From: Seonamhaeicola aphaedonensis
GTDB taxonomy: Bacteria > Bacteroidota > Bacteroidia > Flavobacteriales > Flavobacteriaceae
NCBI RefSeq assembly: GCF_003386195.1
Contig: NZ_QRDX01000002.1
Span: forward strand, 215,578-279,577
Direction: 5' to 3'
Length of the DNA: 64,000 bases
In this document: in pieces, positions 15,742 to 25,569 of the stretch
How positions within the stretch are numbered: the stretch's first letter is position 1
How the letters are laid out: each line of letters opens with the position of its first letter
The notes under the pieces: model-generated
The model's input: the letters and a program-made list of their open reading frames with translations, nothing else
The model's database searches: none
Told to the model about the DNA's origin: nothing
Translations under genes and position numbers: made by a program

Positions 15742-17847
15742 CTAGCTAATATAATTCCAAATGTTTTTGAATTTAGACATGGCTTTGTAAGTGTTTAATA
15801 TTTTATGATTTTCTATAGAAGTAAGTGTGGGGTCTTTTGTTAAAACAGCTTTGGCGTAATATCTAGCTTTTTGAAGAATATCCTTGTCTTTTACGATGTC
15901 TGCAATTCTAAGGTTTAAGACACCACTTTGTTGGGTGCCCATGATATCTCCTGGTCCACGAAGTTTTAAATCTACTTCAGCAATTTCAAAACCATCATTA
16001 GTTCTAACCATAGTGTCTAACCGGGTTTTACTATCGTTAGTAAGTTTGTGGCTGGTCATTAAAATGCAGTAACTCTGTTCTGCACCTCGCCCTACACGTC
16101 CGCGTAACTGATGAAGCTGAGAAAGTCCAAAACGTTCCGCGCTTTCTATAATCATCACAGAAGCATTGGGTACATTAACGCCAACCTCAATAACAGTAGT
16201 TGCTACCATGATTTGGGTGTCGCCATTAATGAAACGTTGCATTTCATAGTCTTTATCTGTAGGCTTCATCTTACCATGCACAATGGAGATTTGGTAGTAT
16301 GGTAATGGAAAATCTCGAGAAATACTCTCATAGCCGTCCATCAGGTCTTTATAATCCATGGTTTCACTTTCCTTGATTAACGGATATACGATATAAATCT
16401 GTCGACCTTTTTTAATTTCGTCTTTTATAAATCGAAATACATTAAGACGATTTTTGTCGTAACGATGAACGGTTTTAATCTCTTTTCTTCCAGGTGGTAA
16501 TTCGTCAATGATCGAGATATCTAAGTCGCCATAGACAGACATGGCCAAGGTACGCGGAATAGGGGTGGCAGTCATCACTAAAATGTGTGGGGGTGAAATG
16601 TTTTTATGCCATAATTTACTCCGTTGGGCTACTCCAAATCGATGTTGTTCATCTATAATAGCAAGTCCCAAATTCTTAAATTTCACCTTATCTTCAAGTA
16701 GGGCATGGGTGCCGATGAGTATTTGTAAATCGCCATTTTCTAGAGATTTGTGAATTTTATCTCTAATTGAAGTCTTAGTTGATCCGGTTAGTATTTCTAT
16801 ATTGATATTCAATGTTTTACACCATTCAAGTAATCCATTATAGTGTTGAGCTGACAAAATTTCAGTTGGAGCCATTAAGCAAGCTTGAAAACCGTTGTCA
16901 AGTGCTATTAACATTGACATAAACGCTACAATAGTCTTTCCAGAACCCACATCTCCTTGCAAAAGTCGGTTCATTTGTGCATTGCTTCCTAAATCGGCTC
17001 GAATTTCTTTTAAAACACGTTTCTGGGCATTGGTCAATTTAAAGGGTAAATACTCATTGTAAAACGTATTAAAATAGTTGCCAACTTTTTCAAAAGAGTG
17101 TCCTTTAATTTTAGATTTATGAATTAAGTTTTTTAGAATTAGCTGTAATTGAATAAAGAAAAGCTCCTCAAACTTTAACCTTAATTGTGCTTTTGAAAGC
17201 AGCTCTTGACTTTTGGGAAAATGGATATTTAATAATGCTTCACTTTTTGAAATTAGATGTAATTCTGAAAGTAAAAAAGGGGAAAGCGTTTCAGAAAACT
17301 TTCCTTTAGTCTCTAAAAAGAGTTGCTGTACAATTTTGCTAACCACACGGTTACTAATGCCTTTATTTGATAACTTTTCAGTAGATGGATATATTGGTTG
17401 AATACCAGAACTTAAACTTTTTTTATGGTCTTCGGTAGTTTCTATATCTGGATGAGGCATACTGAACTTACTATTGAACCAATTAGTTTTTCCAAAAATA
17501 ACATAAGGTGTATTGAGTTTTAAACTTTCTCTAATCCACTTCTGGCCTCTAAACCAAACCAATTCCATAGTTCCCGTATCATCTTGGAACGTGGCAACCA
17601 ATCGTTTTCCTCGTTTTTGAGCAATTTCTTTAAAGCCGGTAATAACTCCAACCACCTGTATTTCGGCATTACTTTGTTGAATTTGATTGATTTTGTAATA
17701 GCGTGTTCTATCTATATAGCGGTTGGGAAATAGGTTTAGCAAATCTTGATAGGTATGTATACCTAACTCCTTCTTTAGTAAATCGGCTCTATTGGGGCCA
17801 ACACCTTTAAGGTAGTCTATGGGAGTTTGTAAAAAAGCGGTATTCAT
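15742..17847 (-). CDS. recG: ATP-dependent DNA helicase RecG
   Basis: Branch-migration and fork-reversal helicase of recombination repair. The N-terminal wedge/OB domain is recognisable by LKGVGPNRADLLKKELGI and the OB strand YVIFGKTNWFNSKF. Helicase motif I is LLQGDVGSGKTIVAF, motif II is AIIDEQHRFGVAQR, motif III is VMTATPIPRTLAMS, and motif VI is QLRGRVGRGAEQSYC. The C-terminus ends in the usual TRG-like and wedge-contacting region (DGFEIAEVDLKLRGPGDIMGTQQSG). Length 701 is normal. The ATG at 17847 gives MNTAFLQTPIDYLKG, the conserved start. It is divergent from the M1 peptidase and upstream of mutS2 in the same direction. Confidence 0.98.
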   Translation of the reverse strand: MNTAFLQTPIDYLKGVGPNRADLLKKELGIHTYQDLLNLFPNRYIDRTRYYKINQIQQSNAEIQVVGVITGFKEIAQKRGKRLVATFQDDTGTMELVWFRGQKWIRESLKLNTPYVIFGKTNWFNSKFSMPHPDIETTEDHKKSLSSGIQPIYPSTEKLSNKGISNRVVSKIVQQLFLETKGKFSETLSPFLLSELHLISKSEALLNIHFPKSQELLSKAQLRLKFEELFFIQLQLILKNLIHKSKIKGHSFEKVGNYFNTFYNEYLPFKLTNAQKRVLKEIRADLGSNAQMNRLLQGDVGSGKTIVAFMSMLIALDNGFQACLMAPTEILSAQHYNGLLEWCKTLNINIEILTGSTKTSIRDKIHKSLENGDLQILIGTHALLEDKVKFKNLGLAIIDEQHRFGVAQRSKLWHKNISPPHILVMTATPIPRTLAMSVYGDLDISIIDELPPGRKEIKTVHRYDKNRLNVFRFIKDEIKKGRQIYIVYPLIKESETMDYKDLMDGYESISRDFPLPYYQISIVHGKMKPTDKDYEMQRFINGDTQIMVATTVIEVGVNVPNASVMIIESAERFGLSQLHQLRGRVGRGAEQSYCILMTSHKLTNDSKTRLDTMVRTNDGFEIAEVDLKLRGPGDIMGTQQSGVLNLRIADIVKDKDILQKARYYAKAVLTKDPTLTSIENHKILNTYKAMSKFKNIWNYIS

Positions 17848-17917
17848 AAAACTAAAATAATTCTTTTGAAACGAATTGCAAGTGGCATTTAGGATTAAAG
17901 TTTGCTATATTAGTTAT

Positions 17918-19993
17918 ATGAATTATCTGAGATTTATTTTCTTTTTCTTTGCTTCTTTTTTGGGGTTTTGCCAACAAACGGAGTACGTTGATTTTAAAAG
18001 AATACAAGCTGATATTGGATTTGATGTTTATCAAAACAAGGTTTATGGTGAAATTGAATGTACGTTTGAAATCATTAAAAATGTGGATTCTGTTTATTTA
18101 GATGCTATTAATATGCGATTTGAAAGGGTGAGAATGTATCCTGAAAATAAAGAAGCAGATTTATTACATCGAGGAGAAGTATTCAATGTAAATGATGACA
18201 AAAAACTTATAGTGAAGCATGGTTTTAAAAAAGGTCAAAAATATAGTTTGAAATTTTTATTTTTTAGAAATAATCCTAAGAAAGCCCTTTATTTTATTGA
18301 TTGGGATGTAGTAAATGATGTCACTTCGAGTGATTCTAATTTTAATCAGAATTATATCGAGAAGAGGCAGATCTGGACCCAAGGTCAAGGTAAATACACC
18401 AGTAACTGGTTGCCAAGTATTGATGATATGAACGATAAAATAGAGTTCGATTTATCCATTACTTTTGATAAAAATTATCATGTTATTGCGAACGGCAACT
18501 TAACAAATAAACAAATAAATAACTCTACTATTACTTGGTATTATGATATGCAGAAACCTATGTCGAGCTATTTGGTGGCGTTAGCTATTGGGAAATGCAA
18601 AAAGAAAGTTGAATACTCTAAAAGTGATATTCCTTTAGAAATGTATTACTATCCAGAGGATTCACTTAAAGTTGAGCCAACATATCGCTACACTAAGCAA
18701 ATATTTGATTTTTTAGAAGAAGAAATTGGTGTGCCTTACCCGTGGCAAAACTATAAAATGGTTCCGGTAAAAGATTTTTTGTATGCTGGTATGGAGAATA
18801 CAAGTCTAAATATATATTCAGATGCATTTGTAGTAGATTCTATTGCATTTGTAGATAGAAATTTTGTGAATATAAATGCACACGAACTAGCACACCAATG
18901 GTTTGGTGATATGGTTACCGAAACGTCTGGGACGCACCATTGGCTTCAGGAAGGTTTTGCTACTTATTATGCGTTGTTGGCTGAAAAAGAAGTGTTTGGA
19001 GAAGATTATTACTATTGGCGACTCTACGAATACGCTCAAGAATTATTAGAACAAGATAAAGCTGGACAAAGCACATCGTTATTAGATCCTAAATCGAGCA
19101 GCATAACCTTTTATAAAAAAGGCGCATGGGTATTACATATGCTAAGGAAAAAAGTAGGTGATAAGGCATTTAAGGAGGCTGTTAGGAATTATTTAATAAA
19201 ACATCAATTTAAGAATGTGGAAACTGATTATTTTATTGGTGAAGTTGAAAAGGCAAGTGGGAAAGATTTAAATGAGTTTATAAATATTTGGTTGAAAGAT
19301 AAAAGTTTTTATTATTCAAAATGTTTTGATAAACTAAAGAAAGATTCTCCAATGATTTCACAATTAGACGAATTGGAAAACGAATTACTTTTTTCGTCAC
19401 ATTCGCCAGGTTTTTCATTACATCATTATTATGATAATGCAACATATGCTGAAATAAAAAGTCTTGTTTTTTCAAAGGAATTAATAAAATTAGTCGAAGA
19501 TAAAAGTATTTACAAAAAAGGGTTAAATTCAAACGATATCAAAGTTCGTCAAGCATTAGCTCAAAACTTAATAGATATTCCTTTGGAATTGAAAGCGGAT
19601 TACGAATCGCTTTTAAATGATAAATCCTATATAACTGTAGAGGCTGCCTTATCTAATTTATGGCGAAATTTTACTGAGGATAGGAAAAAATACCTCAACC
19701 AAACTAGAAATATGGTCGGGTTTAATAATAAAAACATTAGAATACTTTGGCTTACACTTGCTTTAATCACCGAAAATTATAAAATTGAAAATAAAGAACA
19801 ATATTTTAATGAGTTAGTGGATTATACAAATTCAAAATACGGGTTTGAAGTTCGCCAGAATGCCTTTCAATATTTAAATTATATTCAAGCATGTAATAGT
19901 ATTTGCAAAGACAATTTAAAGCAAGCCACAGTACATCATAATTGGCGATTTTCAAAGTTTGCACAAAAACTCTTAAAAAGCATAGATAGATGA
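17918..19993 (+). CDS. Exported M1-family zinc aminopeptidase
   Basis: A gluzincin aminopeptidase with an N-terminal signal peptide (MNYLRFIFFFFASFLGFCQ). Zinc ligands are His322 and His326 of HELAH and Glu345 of WLQEGFATY, which is exactly HEXXH-X18-E. The exopeptidase motif is YAGMENTSL (GxMEN). An N-terminal beta-saddle domain precedes the protease, and a helical C-terminal region with HEAT-like repeats follows. ATG at 17918 is chosen over an in-frame ATG at 17876, because only the former starts with a signal peptide. The stop overlaps the next start as ATGA, so the patatin gene is probably translationally coupled. Confidence 0.93.
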   Translation: MNYLRFIFFFFASFLGFCQQTEYVDFKRIQADIGFDVYQNKVYGEIECTFEIIKNVDSVYLDAINMRFERVRMYPENKEADLLHRGEVFNVNDDKKLIVKHGFKKGQKYSLKFLFFRNNPKKALYFIDWDVVNDVTSSDSNFNQNYIEKRQIWTQGQGKYTSNWLPSIDDMNDKIEFDLSITFDKNYHVIANGNLTNKQINNSTITWYYDMQKPMSSYLVALAIGKCKKKVEYSKSDIPLEMYYYPEDSLKVEPTYRYTKQIFDFLEEEIGVPYPWQNYKMVPVKDFLYAGMENTSLNIYSDAFVVDSIAFVDRNFVNINAHELAHQWFGDMVTETSGTHHWLQEGFATYYALLAEKEVFGEDYYYWRLYEYAQELLEQDKAGQSTSLLDPKSSSITFYKKGAWVLHMLRKKVGDKAFKEAVRNYLIKHQFKNVETDYFIGEVEKASGKDLNEFINIWLKDKSFYYSKCFDKLKKDSPMISQLDELENELLFSSHSPGFSLHHYYDNATYAEIKSLVFSKELIKLVEDKSIYKKGLNSNDIKVRQALAQNLIDIPLELKADYESLLNDKSYITVEAALSNLWRNFTEDRKKYLNQTRNMVGFNNKNIRILWLTLALITENYKIENKEQYFNELVDYTNSKYGFEVRQNAFQYLNYIQACNSICKDNLKQATVHHNWRFSKFAQKLLKSIDR

Positions 19994-20907
19994 GAGCATT
20001 AGTAATTTCAGGAGGCGGTAGTAAAGGTGCATATGCGGGAGGTGTAGCGCAATATCTTATTGAAGAGGATGGAAGGGATTATGATATGTTTTTGGGGACA
20101 TCAACCGGAAGTTTATTAGTACCCCATTTGGCTGCTGGGAGAATTGATAAGTTACATGACGTATACACTAGCGTAAATCAAAATGATATTTTTAGCGTCA
20201 ATCCATTTGTGATACGAAAGAAGGGAAAGCGTGAGTTTGTTTCTATAGATTTTATAAATACACTTTGGCAATTTATAAAAATGAAACGAACCTTTGGTGA
20301 GAGTAAAAATTTGCGAAAGTTAATCAGAAAGCGTTTTACAGAAGAAGAATTTGAGCTCATAAAAAAAACTAAAGATGATGTAGTGATAACCGTGTCTAAT
20401 TTATCAAAAAATAGAGTGGAGTATAAGTCTATTAATGATTATAATTATGATGAATTTTGTGAATGGATTTGGATTTCTTGTAATTTCATTCCGTTTATGT
20501 CTTTGGTAAAAAAAAATGGCCATGAATACGGTGATGGAGGCTTGGGGTGTATTGTTCCTATTAGAGAGGCTATTTTAAGAGGAGCTACTGTAGTGGATGC
20601 CATTGTATTAAAATCTGAATCTATGGATCAAAACAAAGTGTTAGGTAAAAACCCTTTTTCATTAATGGTGAGCTTATTTGGGCATGTTCTTGATAGATTA
20701 GAGCGCAATGATGTAACCATTGGAAAATTAGCAGCCAAGACTAACAATGTGCAGCTCAATTTATTTTACACACCGTCTAAACTTACCGAGAACTCCTTGA
20801 TTTTTAACAAAAAGTTAATGACTTCTTGGTGGCAACAAGGATATGACTATGCCAAGAAAAAATGCGGGGAAGCTAGCTCCAATGAACTTAGATTGGAAGA
20901 CAAGTAA
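19990..20907 (+). CDS. Patatin-like phospholipase
   Basis: A 305-residue lipid acyl hydrolase with a Ser-Asp dyad. The oxyanion loop is SGGGSKGAYAGG near the N-terminus, the nucleophile elbow is GTSTGS (Ser38), and the catalytic Asp182 lies in YGDGGLG. All parts of the patatin signature are therefore intact. There is no signal peptide, so it probably acts on the inner face of the membrane or in the cytosol. Its ATG overlaps the M1 peptidase stop by 4 bases, which suggests joint expression. A functional link between the two proteins is not evident. Confidence 0.93.
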   Translation: MRALVISGGGSKGAYAGGVAQYLIEEDGRDYDMFLGTSTGSLLVPHLAAGRIDKLHDVYTSVNQNDIFSVNPFVIRKKGKREFVSIDFINTLWQFIKMKRTFGESKNLRKLIRKRFTEEEFELIKKTKDDVVITVSNLSKNRVEYKSINDYNYDEFCEWIWISCNFIPFMSLVKKNGHEYGDGGLGCIVPIREAILRGATVVDAIVLKSESMDQNKVLGKNPFSLMVSLFGHVLDRLERNDVTIGKLAAKTNNVQLNLFYTPSKLTENSLIFNKKLMTSWWQQGYDYAKKKCGEASSNELRLEDK

Positions 20908-20910
20908 TAA

Positions 20911-21432
20911 TTACCATAAATCAGATACTTCGTCTTTTATGAAAGAAAGTGCTGCATCACTAGGGGCTTTCCGTTCCATCATTTCAGTTAAGATAACTTC
21001 ACGCAATTTATTTGCTGTATCCGTTTTTTCTAGCAAGCTAGCTTTTCTAATAAGTTGAATGGTAGCATTTTTTGCAGCTGTAATAATATTCCAACATCTA
21101 TCACTAATATAAATTTGTTGAGTTAGATTATGTTCAAATTCTTGTTCTATACTTTGAATTAATAAAGATTCATATATTTCTTTGTCTGGAGAATTTGGCA
21201 CAACTCTAATAAGTAATTTTGAAGGAGTAATGCGCTCTAAAAATAATGCCATGCGCTCATAAGCTTGTAAACGCAATGGAAGTGAATTTATTTGCAAATC
21301 TTTTCTTAATAAAAAACGTCTTCTACCATCTTCGTTTTTTGTATGCTCTCTAAAAAAATAATAAGCGATAACTCCTGTAATTATAGCAGGAAGTGTGTAT
21401 AAAAACAGGTCAATAATTCTGGAGACATCCAT
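20911..21432 (-). CDS. Membrane-anchored protein of unknown function
   Basis: A 173-residue protein. One N-terminal membrane helix (residues about 5-26, LFLYTLPAIITGVIAYYFF) is followed by a soluble helical cytoplasmic domain with RLQAYERMALFLERITPSKL and SDRCWNIITAAKNATIQLIR. No catalytic motif or known domain is recognised. From experience, similar proteins occur widely in Bacteroidota beside FMN-binding glutamate synthase-like genes. Here it starts 4 bases after the stop of that gene, in the same direction, so the two clearly share a message. Confidence 0.75.
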   Translation of the reverse strand: MDVSRIIDLFLYTLPAIITGVIAYYFFREHTKNEDGRRRFLLRKDLQINSLPLRLQAYERMALFLERITPSKLLIRVVPNSPDKEIYESLLIQSIEQEFEHNLTQQIYISDRCWNIITAAKNATIQLIRKASLLEKTDTANKLREVILTEMMERKAPSDAALSFIKDEVSDLW

Positions 21433-21436
21433 GGTT

Positions 21437-23008
21437 TTATTGGGTTTGGGTATTGTATTTACCTCCCAAATATACGCAATCTTTTAAATCTTGTATACCT
21501 GAAAATGGGACCGTATCTTTTTCATACATGTAAGCCTTGTTTAGTTCCTTTGAAAGGTTATGATCATCCACATTCATTTCTATATCACTCATTTTAAATT
21601 GACACGGATGTTCATAACCTGAGGCATGGGTGATTTCTATAAGTTCTTTTTTGAAAGTTTTAAAATATTGAGCTAACCTAACAGATTTTAAAGTAGGATC
21701 AATGCCGTTTTGTAACCATTTACTTTGTGTGGCAACACCACTGGGGCAGCGGTTTGTATGGCATACTTGAGCTTGAATACAGCCTATACTCAACATAGCT
21801 TCTCGGGCAACATTAATACAATCAACACCCATAGCAAAAGCCATAGCTGCTTTAGCCGGAAATCCCAGTTTACCACTACCAATAAACACAATCCGCTCTG
21901 TTAATCCCTTACTCTTAAAAAGCTTATACAAATCACTAAAGGCATAAACCCAAGGTAATGACACATGGTCTGCAAAACTTGGGGGAGCAGCACCAGTACC
22001 ACCCTCACCACCATCAACTGTAATAAAATCAGGGCCTTTCCCTGTTTTAATCATTAAATTTGCCAACTCTTCCCATTGGTCTAATTTCCCAATAGCAGCT
22101 TTAACACCTACTGGCAAACCAGTGGCTTCAGCAATATCTTCAATAAAATCCAACATTTCAGGAACATTAGAAAATGCAGAATGATTTGGAGGTGATAATA
22201 CATCTTTTCCAACCTCAACACCACGTATGCTTGCTATTTCTTTTGTAATTTTTTTTCCGGGTAGAACGCCACCTTTACCTGGTTTTGCCCCTTGTGATAA
22301 TTTGATTTCTATTGCTCTTATGAAAGGATTGTCTTTTACGAGTTTTACTATATTTTCCATAGAAAAATTACCATTTTTATCTCTCACCCCAAAATATCCT
22401 GTACCAAAATGAAACACCACATCACCTCCGTTGCTGTGATAAGGAGACAATCCGCCCTCTCCTGTGTTGTGGTATGCATTTGCAAGATAAACACCTTTGT
22501 TTAAAGATTCTACGGCCTTGGCAGATAGGGAACCAAAGCTCATAGCAGAAACATTTATTATGGATCCTGGTCTGTAAGGTTTTTTACGTTTATTGTAAAG
22601 TCCCATAACTTTGGCGCAAGGGAGAAAAGTTTTGTCTAATGTATTAGGATGCTGTTTTTCAATTTTAAACGGTATCATAGCATTATTTATAAAAATATGC
22701 TGATGTTCATAAATATCTCTATCGGTTCCGAAACCTTCATAGTTATTCTCTTTTTTTGCCGAAGCATAAATCCAACCCCTTTCTATCCGGTTAAACGGAA
22801 GTTCCTCCCTATTGTTGGCAACAAAATACTGGCGCATTTCAGGACCAATACTTTCTAACCAATAACGCAAATGCCCAACCACTGGATAGTTATGACTTAT
22901 AGTGTGGGCTTTTTGAAAAAAAATATCGCGTATGGCAACAAGAGCCAAAACAATTAAAACCCAACCCCACCAAGATATGTTTGATAGTAAATTAATAAAT
23001 GTATCCAT
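21437..23008 (-). CDS. FMN-binding glutamate synthase family protein
   Basis: A 523-residue protein corresponding to the synthase half of GltB. An N-terminal membrane helix (WWGWVLIVLALVAIRDIFF) precedes the TIM-barrel with FMN-site motifs ISxMSFGSLS-like NVSAMSFGSLSAKA, DGGEGGTGAAP and FIGSGKLGFPAKAA. The [3Fe-4S] cysteines fit the pattern C-x5-C-x4-C in SIGCIQAQVCHTNRCPSG. There is no glutaminase domain and no GltD partner nearby, so it may use ammonia or a different substrate. The membrane anchor is unlike classic GltB. It is co-transcribed with the small membrane protein at 20911. Confidence 0.88.
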   Translation of the reverse strand: MDTFINLLSNISWWGWVLIVLALVAIRDIFFQKAHTISHNYPVVGHLRYWLESIGPEMRQYFVANNREELPFNRIERGWIYASAKKENNYEGFGTDRDIYEHQHIFINNAMIPFKIEKQHPNTLDKTFLPCAKVMGLYNKRKKPYRPGSIINVSAMSFGSLSAKAVESLNKGVYLANAYHNTGEGGLSPYHSNGGDVVFHFGTGYFGVRDKNGNFSMENIVKLVKDNPFIRAIEIKLSQGAKPGKGGVLPGKKITKEIASIRGVEVGKDVLSPPNHSAFSNVPEMLDFIEDIAEATGLPVGVKAAIGKLDQWEELANLMIKTGKGPDFITVDGGEGGTGAAPPSFADHVSLPWVYAFSDLYKLFKSKGLTERIVFIGSGKLGFPAKAAMAFAMGVDCINVAREAMLSIGCIQAQVCHTNRCPSGVATQSKWLQNGIDPTLKSVRLAQYFKTFKKELIEITHASGYEHPCQFKMSDIEMNVDDHNLSKELNKAYMYEKDTVPFSGIQDLKDCVYLGGKYNTQTQ

Positions 23009-23090
23009 TCTTTAATTAATGATTTGTGTTTAAATATATTTAAAATTTTAGAGACGCATGGATTGTTTATAATTATTGATAACTAGCACC

Positions 23091-23106
23091 TGTTTAAATG
23101 TAAACA
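23091..23106. promoter_or_regulatory. Palindrome TGTTTA-N4-TAAACA upstream of uvrD
   Basis: Perfect 6-base arms at 23091-23096 and 23101-23106, ending right before the ATG of a 28-codon frame. It may be an operator. The function is unknown. Confidence 0.35.
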
Positions 23107-23193
23107 ATGGTTATTTTAGATTCCCGTTTTAAAATAAACGACCGTATCAAAGAAAACCTAGATGCAACATCTGGGATATTCTTTTTGAATTAA
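23107..23193 (+). CDS. Possible 28-residue leader peptide ahead of uvrD
   Basis: ATG at 23107, stop at 23191-23193. The product starts MVILDSRFKINDRIKENLD and ends GIFFLN. It ends 7 bases before the GTG candidate start of uvrD, so reinitiation or coupling is conceivable. The composition is protein-like, but the length is too short for confidence. It may simply be chance. Confidence 0.3.
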   Translation: MVILDSRFKINDRIKENLDATSGIFFLN

Positions 23194-23200
23194 AAATGAA

Positions 23201-25552
23201 GTGGATTTGGAAAAGTATTTAAGTCAGTTAAATGATGCACAATTAGAGCCAACTACGCAAATTGATGGCCCTATGATAGTTATTGCAGGGGCGGGCTCTG
23301 GAAAAACACGTGTGCTCACTTACAGGATTGCTTACATGATGAGCAAAGGAGTAGATGCCTTTAACATTTTAGCACTAACGTTTACCAATAAGGCAGCACG
23401 TGAAATGAAAGAGCGTATTGCTAGTATTGTAGGTGATAGTGAAGCAAAGAATTTGTGGATGGGAACGTTTCACTCTGTGTTTGCAAGAATTTTACGTTCG
23501 GAAGCCGATAAGTTAGGTTACCCCAGTAATTTTACAATTTATGATACCCAGGATTCTGATAGATTAATAGCCTCTATCATCAAGGAAATGAATCTTGATA
23601 AAGATATTTACAAGTATAAACAGATTCGTTCTAGAATTTCGTCTTACAAAAACAGTTTGATTACAGTTAGAGCTTATTTTCAAAACCCAGAGTTAATTGA
23701 AGCAGATGCTATGGCACGTAGACCCAGAATGGGTGATATCTATAAGGCATATGTAGACAGGTGCTTTAAAGCTGGAGCGATGGATTTTGACGATTTATTG
23801 TTGAAAACCAATGAACTTTTAACACGATTTCCAGAGGTTTTGGCCAAATATCAAAATCGATTTAAATATATTTTGGTTGATGAGTATCAGGACACCAACC
23901 ATTCTCAGTATTTAATTGTGAGAGCGTTGTCTGATAAGTTCCAAAATATATGCGTGGTAGGTGATGATGCGCAGAGTATTTATGCTTTTAGAGGCGCCAA
24001 CATAAATAATATCCTGAATTTTCAAAAAGATTATGATGATGTAAAAGTCTTTAGATTAGAACAGAATTATCGTTCTACTAAAAATATTGTTAATGCCGCC
24101 AATTCGGTTATTGATAAAAATCAAACCAAGTTGGATAAAATAGTTTGGACCGCGAACGAAGAAGGAAGTAAAATAAAAGTGCATCGTTCCTTAACCGATG
24201 CCGATGAAGGACGTTATGTGGCTAGTACTATTTTTGAGAATAAAATGAATGAGCAACTACAAAATAGTGATTTTGCAATTTTGTATCGTACTAATGCTCA
24301 GTCACGTTCCATTGAGGATGCCTTACGTAAACGGGACATACCCTACAGAATTTATGGTGGCTTATCATTCTATCAACGTAAGGAGATTAAGGATGTATTA
24401 TCGTATTTACGACTGGTTATCAATCCGAAAGATGAAGAAGCTCTGAAACGGGTTATTAATTTTCCACCTAGAGGCATAGGTCAAACCACATTGGATAAGT
24501 TAATTGTTGCCGCTAATGGATATAATCGCTCCATTTTTGAGGTTATGAAAAATATTGACAAAACCGATATTAACATAAATTCCGGTACCAGAACCAAGCT
24601 TCAAAATTTTGTAACGCTTATTGAGAGTTATCAGGTAATGAATCAAACTGTCGATGTTTTTGAGCTGGCTGAGCATGTTACCAGAAGTAGCGGACTAATA
24701 AGAGAATTTAATAAGGATGGAACACCCGAAGGTGTTACCAGAATGGAAAATATTGAGGAGCTTCTTAATGGTATGAAAGACTTTGTTGAAGGCCAGAAAG
24801 AATTGGCAGACGCCACAGGTTCTTTAGCGGAGTTTTTAGAAGATGTAGCCTTGGCAACCGATTTAGATAATGATAAAGGTGACATGAATAGAGTGGCGCT
24901 TATGACCATTCACTTGGCTAAAGGTTTGGAGTTTCCATATGTTTATATTGTTGGACTTGAAGAAGATTTGTTTCCAAGCGCCATGAGTATGAATACACGT
25001 AGTGAATTGGAGGAGGAGCGAAGGTTGTTTTATGTAGCACTCACACGAGCCGAAAAGCAAGCCTATTTAACGTATGCATTGTCACGTTATCGTTGGGGAA
25101 AGTTAATAGATTCTGAACCGAGTAGATTTATAGAAGAGATAGACGACCAATATTTAGATATTCTAACACCACCCGAAGAACGTCGATTCAATCCGATGTT
25201 AGATGCCGATATTTTTGGTGATGTAGAACCCAATAAAATTAGATTTAAACCTGCTAAACAGCCTAGTTTTAAAAAAGGAGCTACTAAAAAAGAACCCGTT
25301 AAATTTCAGGTGTCGACACCAAAAAACCTCAAACCAGTGGCAAAGCCTAATAATTCTAGTAGTAACAGAGATACCAATTTATTTGATAGTAAATTGGTGG
25401 TTGGTAATATGGTAAAACACTTGCGTTTTGGAACGGGGGAAGTTTTAAAAATAGAGGGCAAAGGCGCTGACATGAAAGCCGAAATTAAATTTGATACAGG
25501 TGGCGTCAAGAAATTGTTGCTAAGATTTGCTAAATTAGAGGTAGTAGGTTAA
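23201..25552 (+). CDS. UvrD/PcrA-type superfamily 1 DNA helicase
   Basis: A 783-residue 3'-5' helicase of mismatch and excision repair. Motif Q/I reads LNDAQLEP and VIAGAGSGKTRVLTYR, motif II is YILVDEYQDTN, motif III is VVGDDAQSIYAFRGA, motif IV is LEQNYRST, and motifs V and VI are MTIHLAKGLEFPYV and EERRLFYVALTRAEK. The C-terminus has a Lys/Pro-rich linker and a small Tudor-like domain (VGNMVKHLRFGTGEVLKIEG), as in PcrA. The start is not ATG: GTG at 23201 (MDLEKYLSQLN) or TTG at 23207 (MEKYLSQLN). The latter matches the usual flavobacterial N-terminus. It follows a possible leader frame. Confidence 0.95.
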   Translation: MDLEKYLSQLNDAQLEPTTQIDGPMIVIAGAGSGKTRVLTYRIAYMMSKGVDAFNILALTFTNKAAREMKERIASIVGDSEAKNLWMGTFHSVFARILRSEADKLGYPSNFTIYDTQDSDRLIASIIKEMNLDKDIYKYKQIRSRISSYKNSLITVRAYFQNPELIEADAMARRPRMGDIYKAYVDRCFKAGAMDFDDLLLKTNELLTRFPEVLAKYQNRFKYILVDEYQDTNHSQYLIVRALSDKFQNICVVGDDAQSIYAFRGANINNILNFQKDYDDVKVFRLEQNYRSTKNIVNAANSVIDKNQTKLDKIVWTANEEGSKIKVHRSLTDADEGRYVASTIFENKMNEQLQNSDFAILYRTNAQSRSIEDALRKRDIPYRIYGGLSFYQRKEIKDVLSYLRLVINPKDEEALKRVINFPPRGIGQTTLDKLIVAANGYNRSIFEVMKNIDKTDININSGTRTKLQNFVTLIESYQVMNQTVDVFELAEHVTRSSGLIREFNKDGTPEGVTRMENIEELLNGMKDFVEGQKELADATGSLAEFLEDVALATDLDNDKGDMNRVALMTIHLAKGLEFPYVYIVGLEEDLFPSAMSMNTRSELEEERRLFYVALTRAEKQAYLTYALSRYRWGKLIDSEPSRFIEEIDDQYLDILTPPEERRFNPMLDADIFGDVEPNKIRFKPAKQPSFKKGATKKEPVKFQVSTPKNLKPVAKPNNSSSNRDTNLFDSKLVVGNMVKHLRFGTGEVLKIEGKGADMKAEIKFDTGGVKKLLLRFAKLEVVG

Positions 25553-25569
25553 TTTAAAGTTACATAAAT

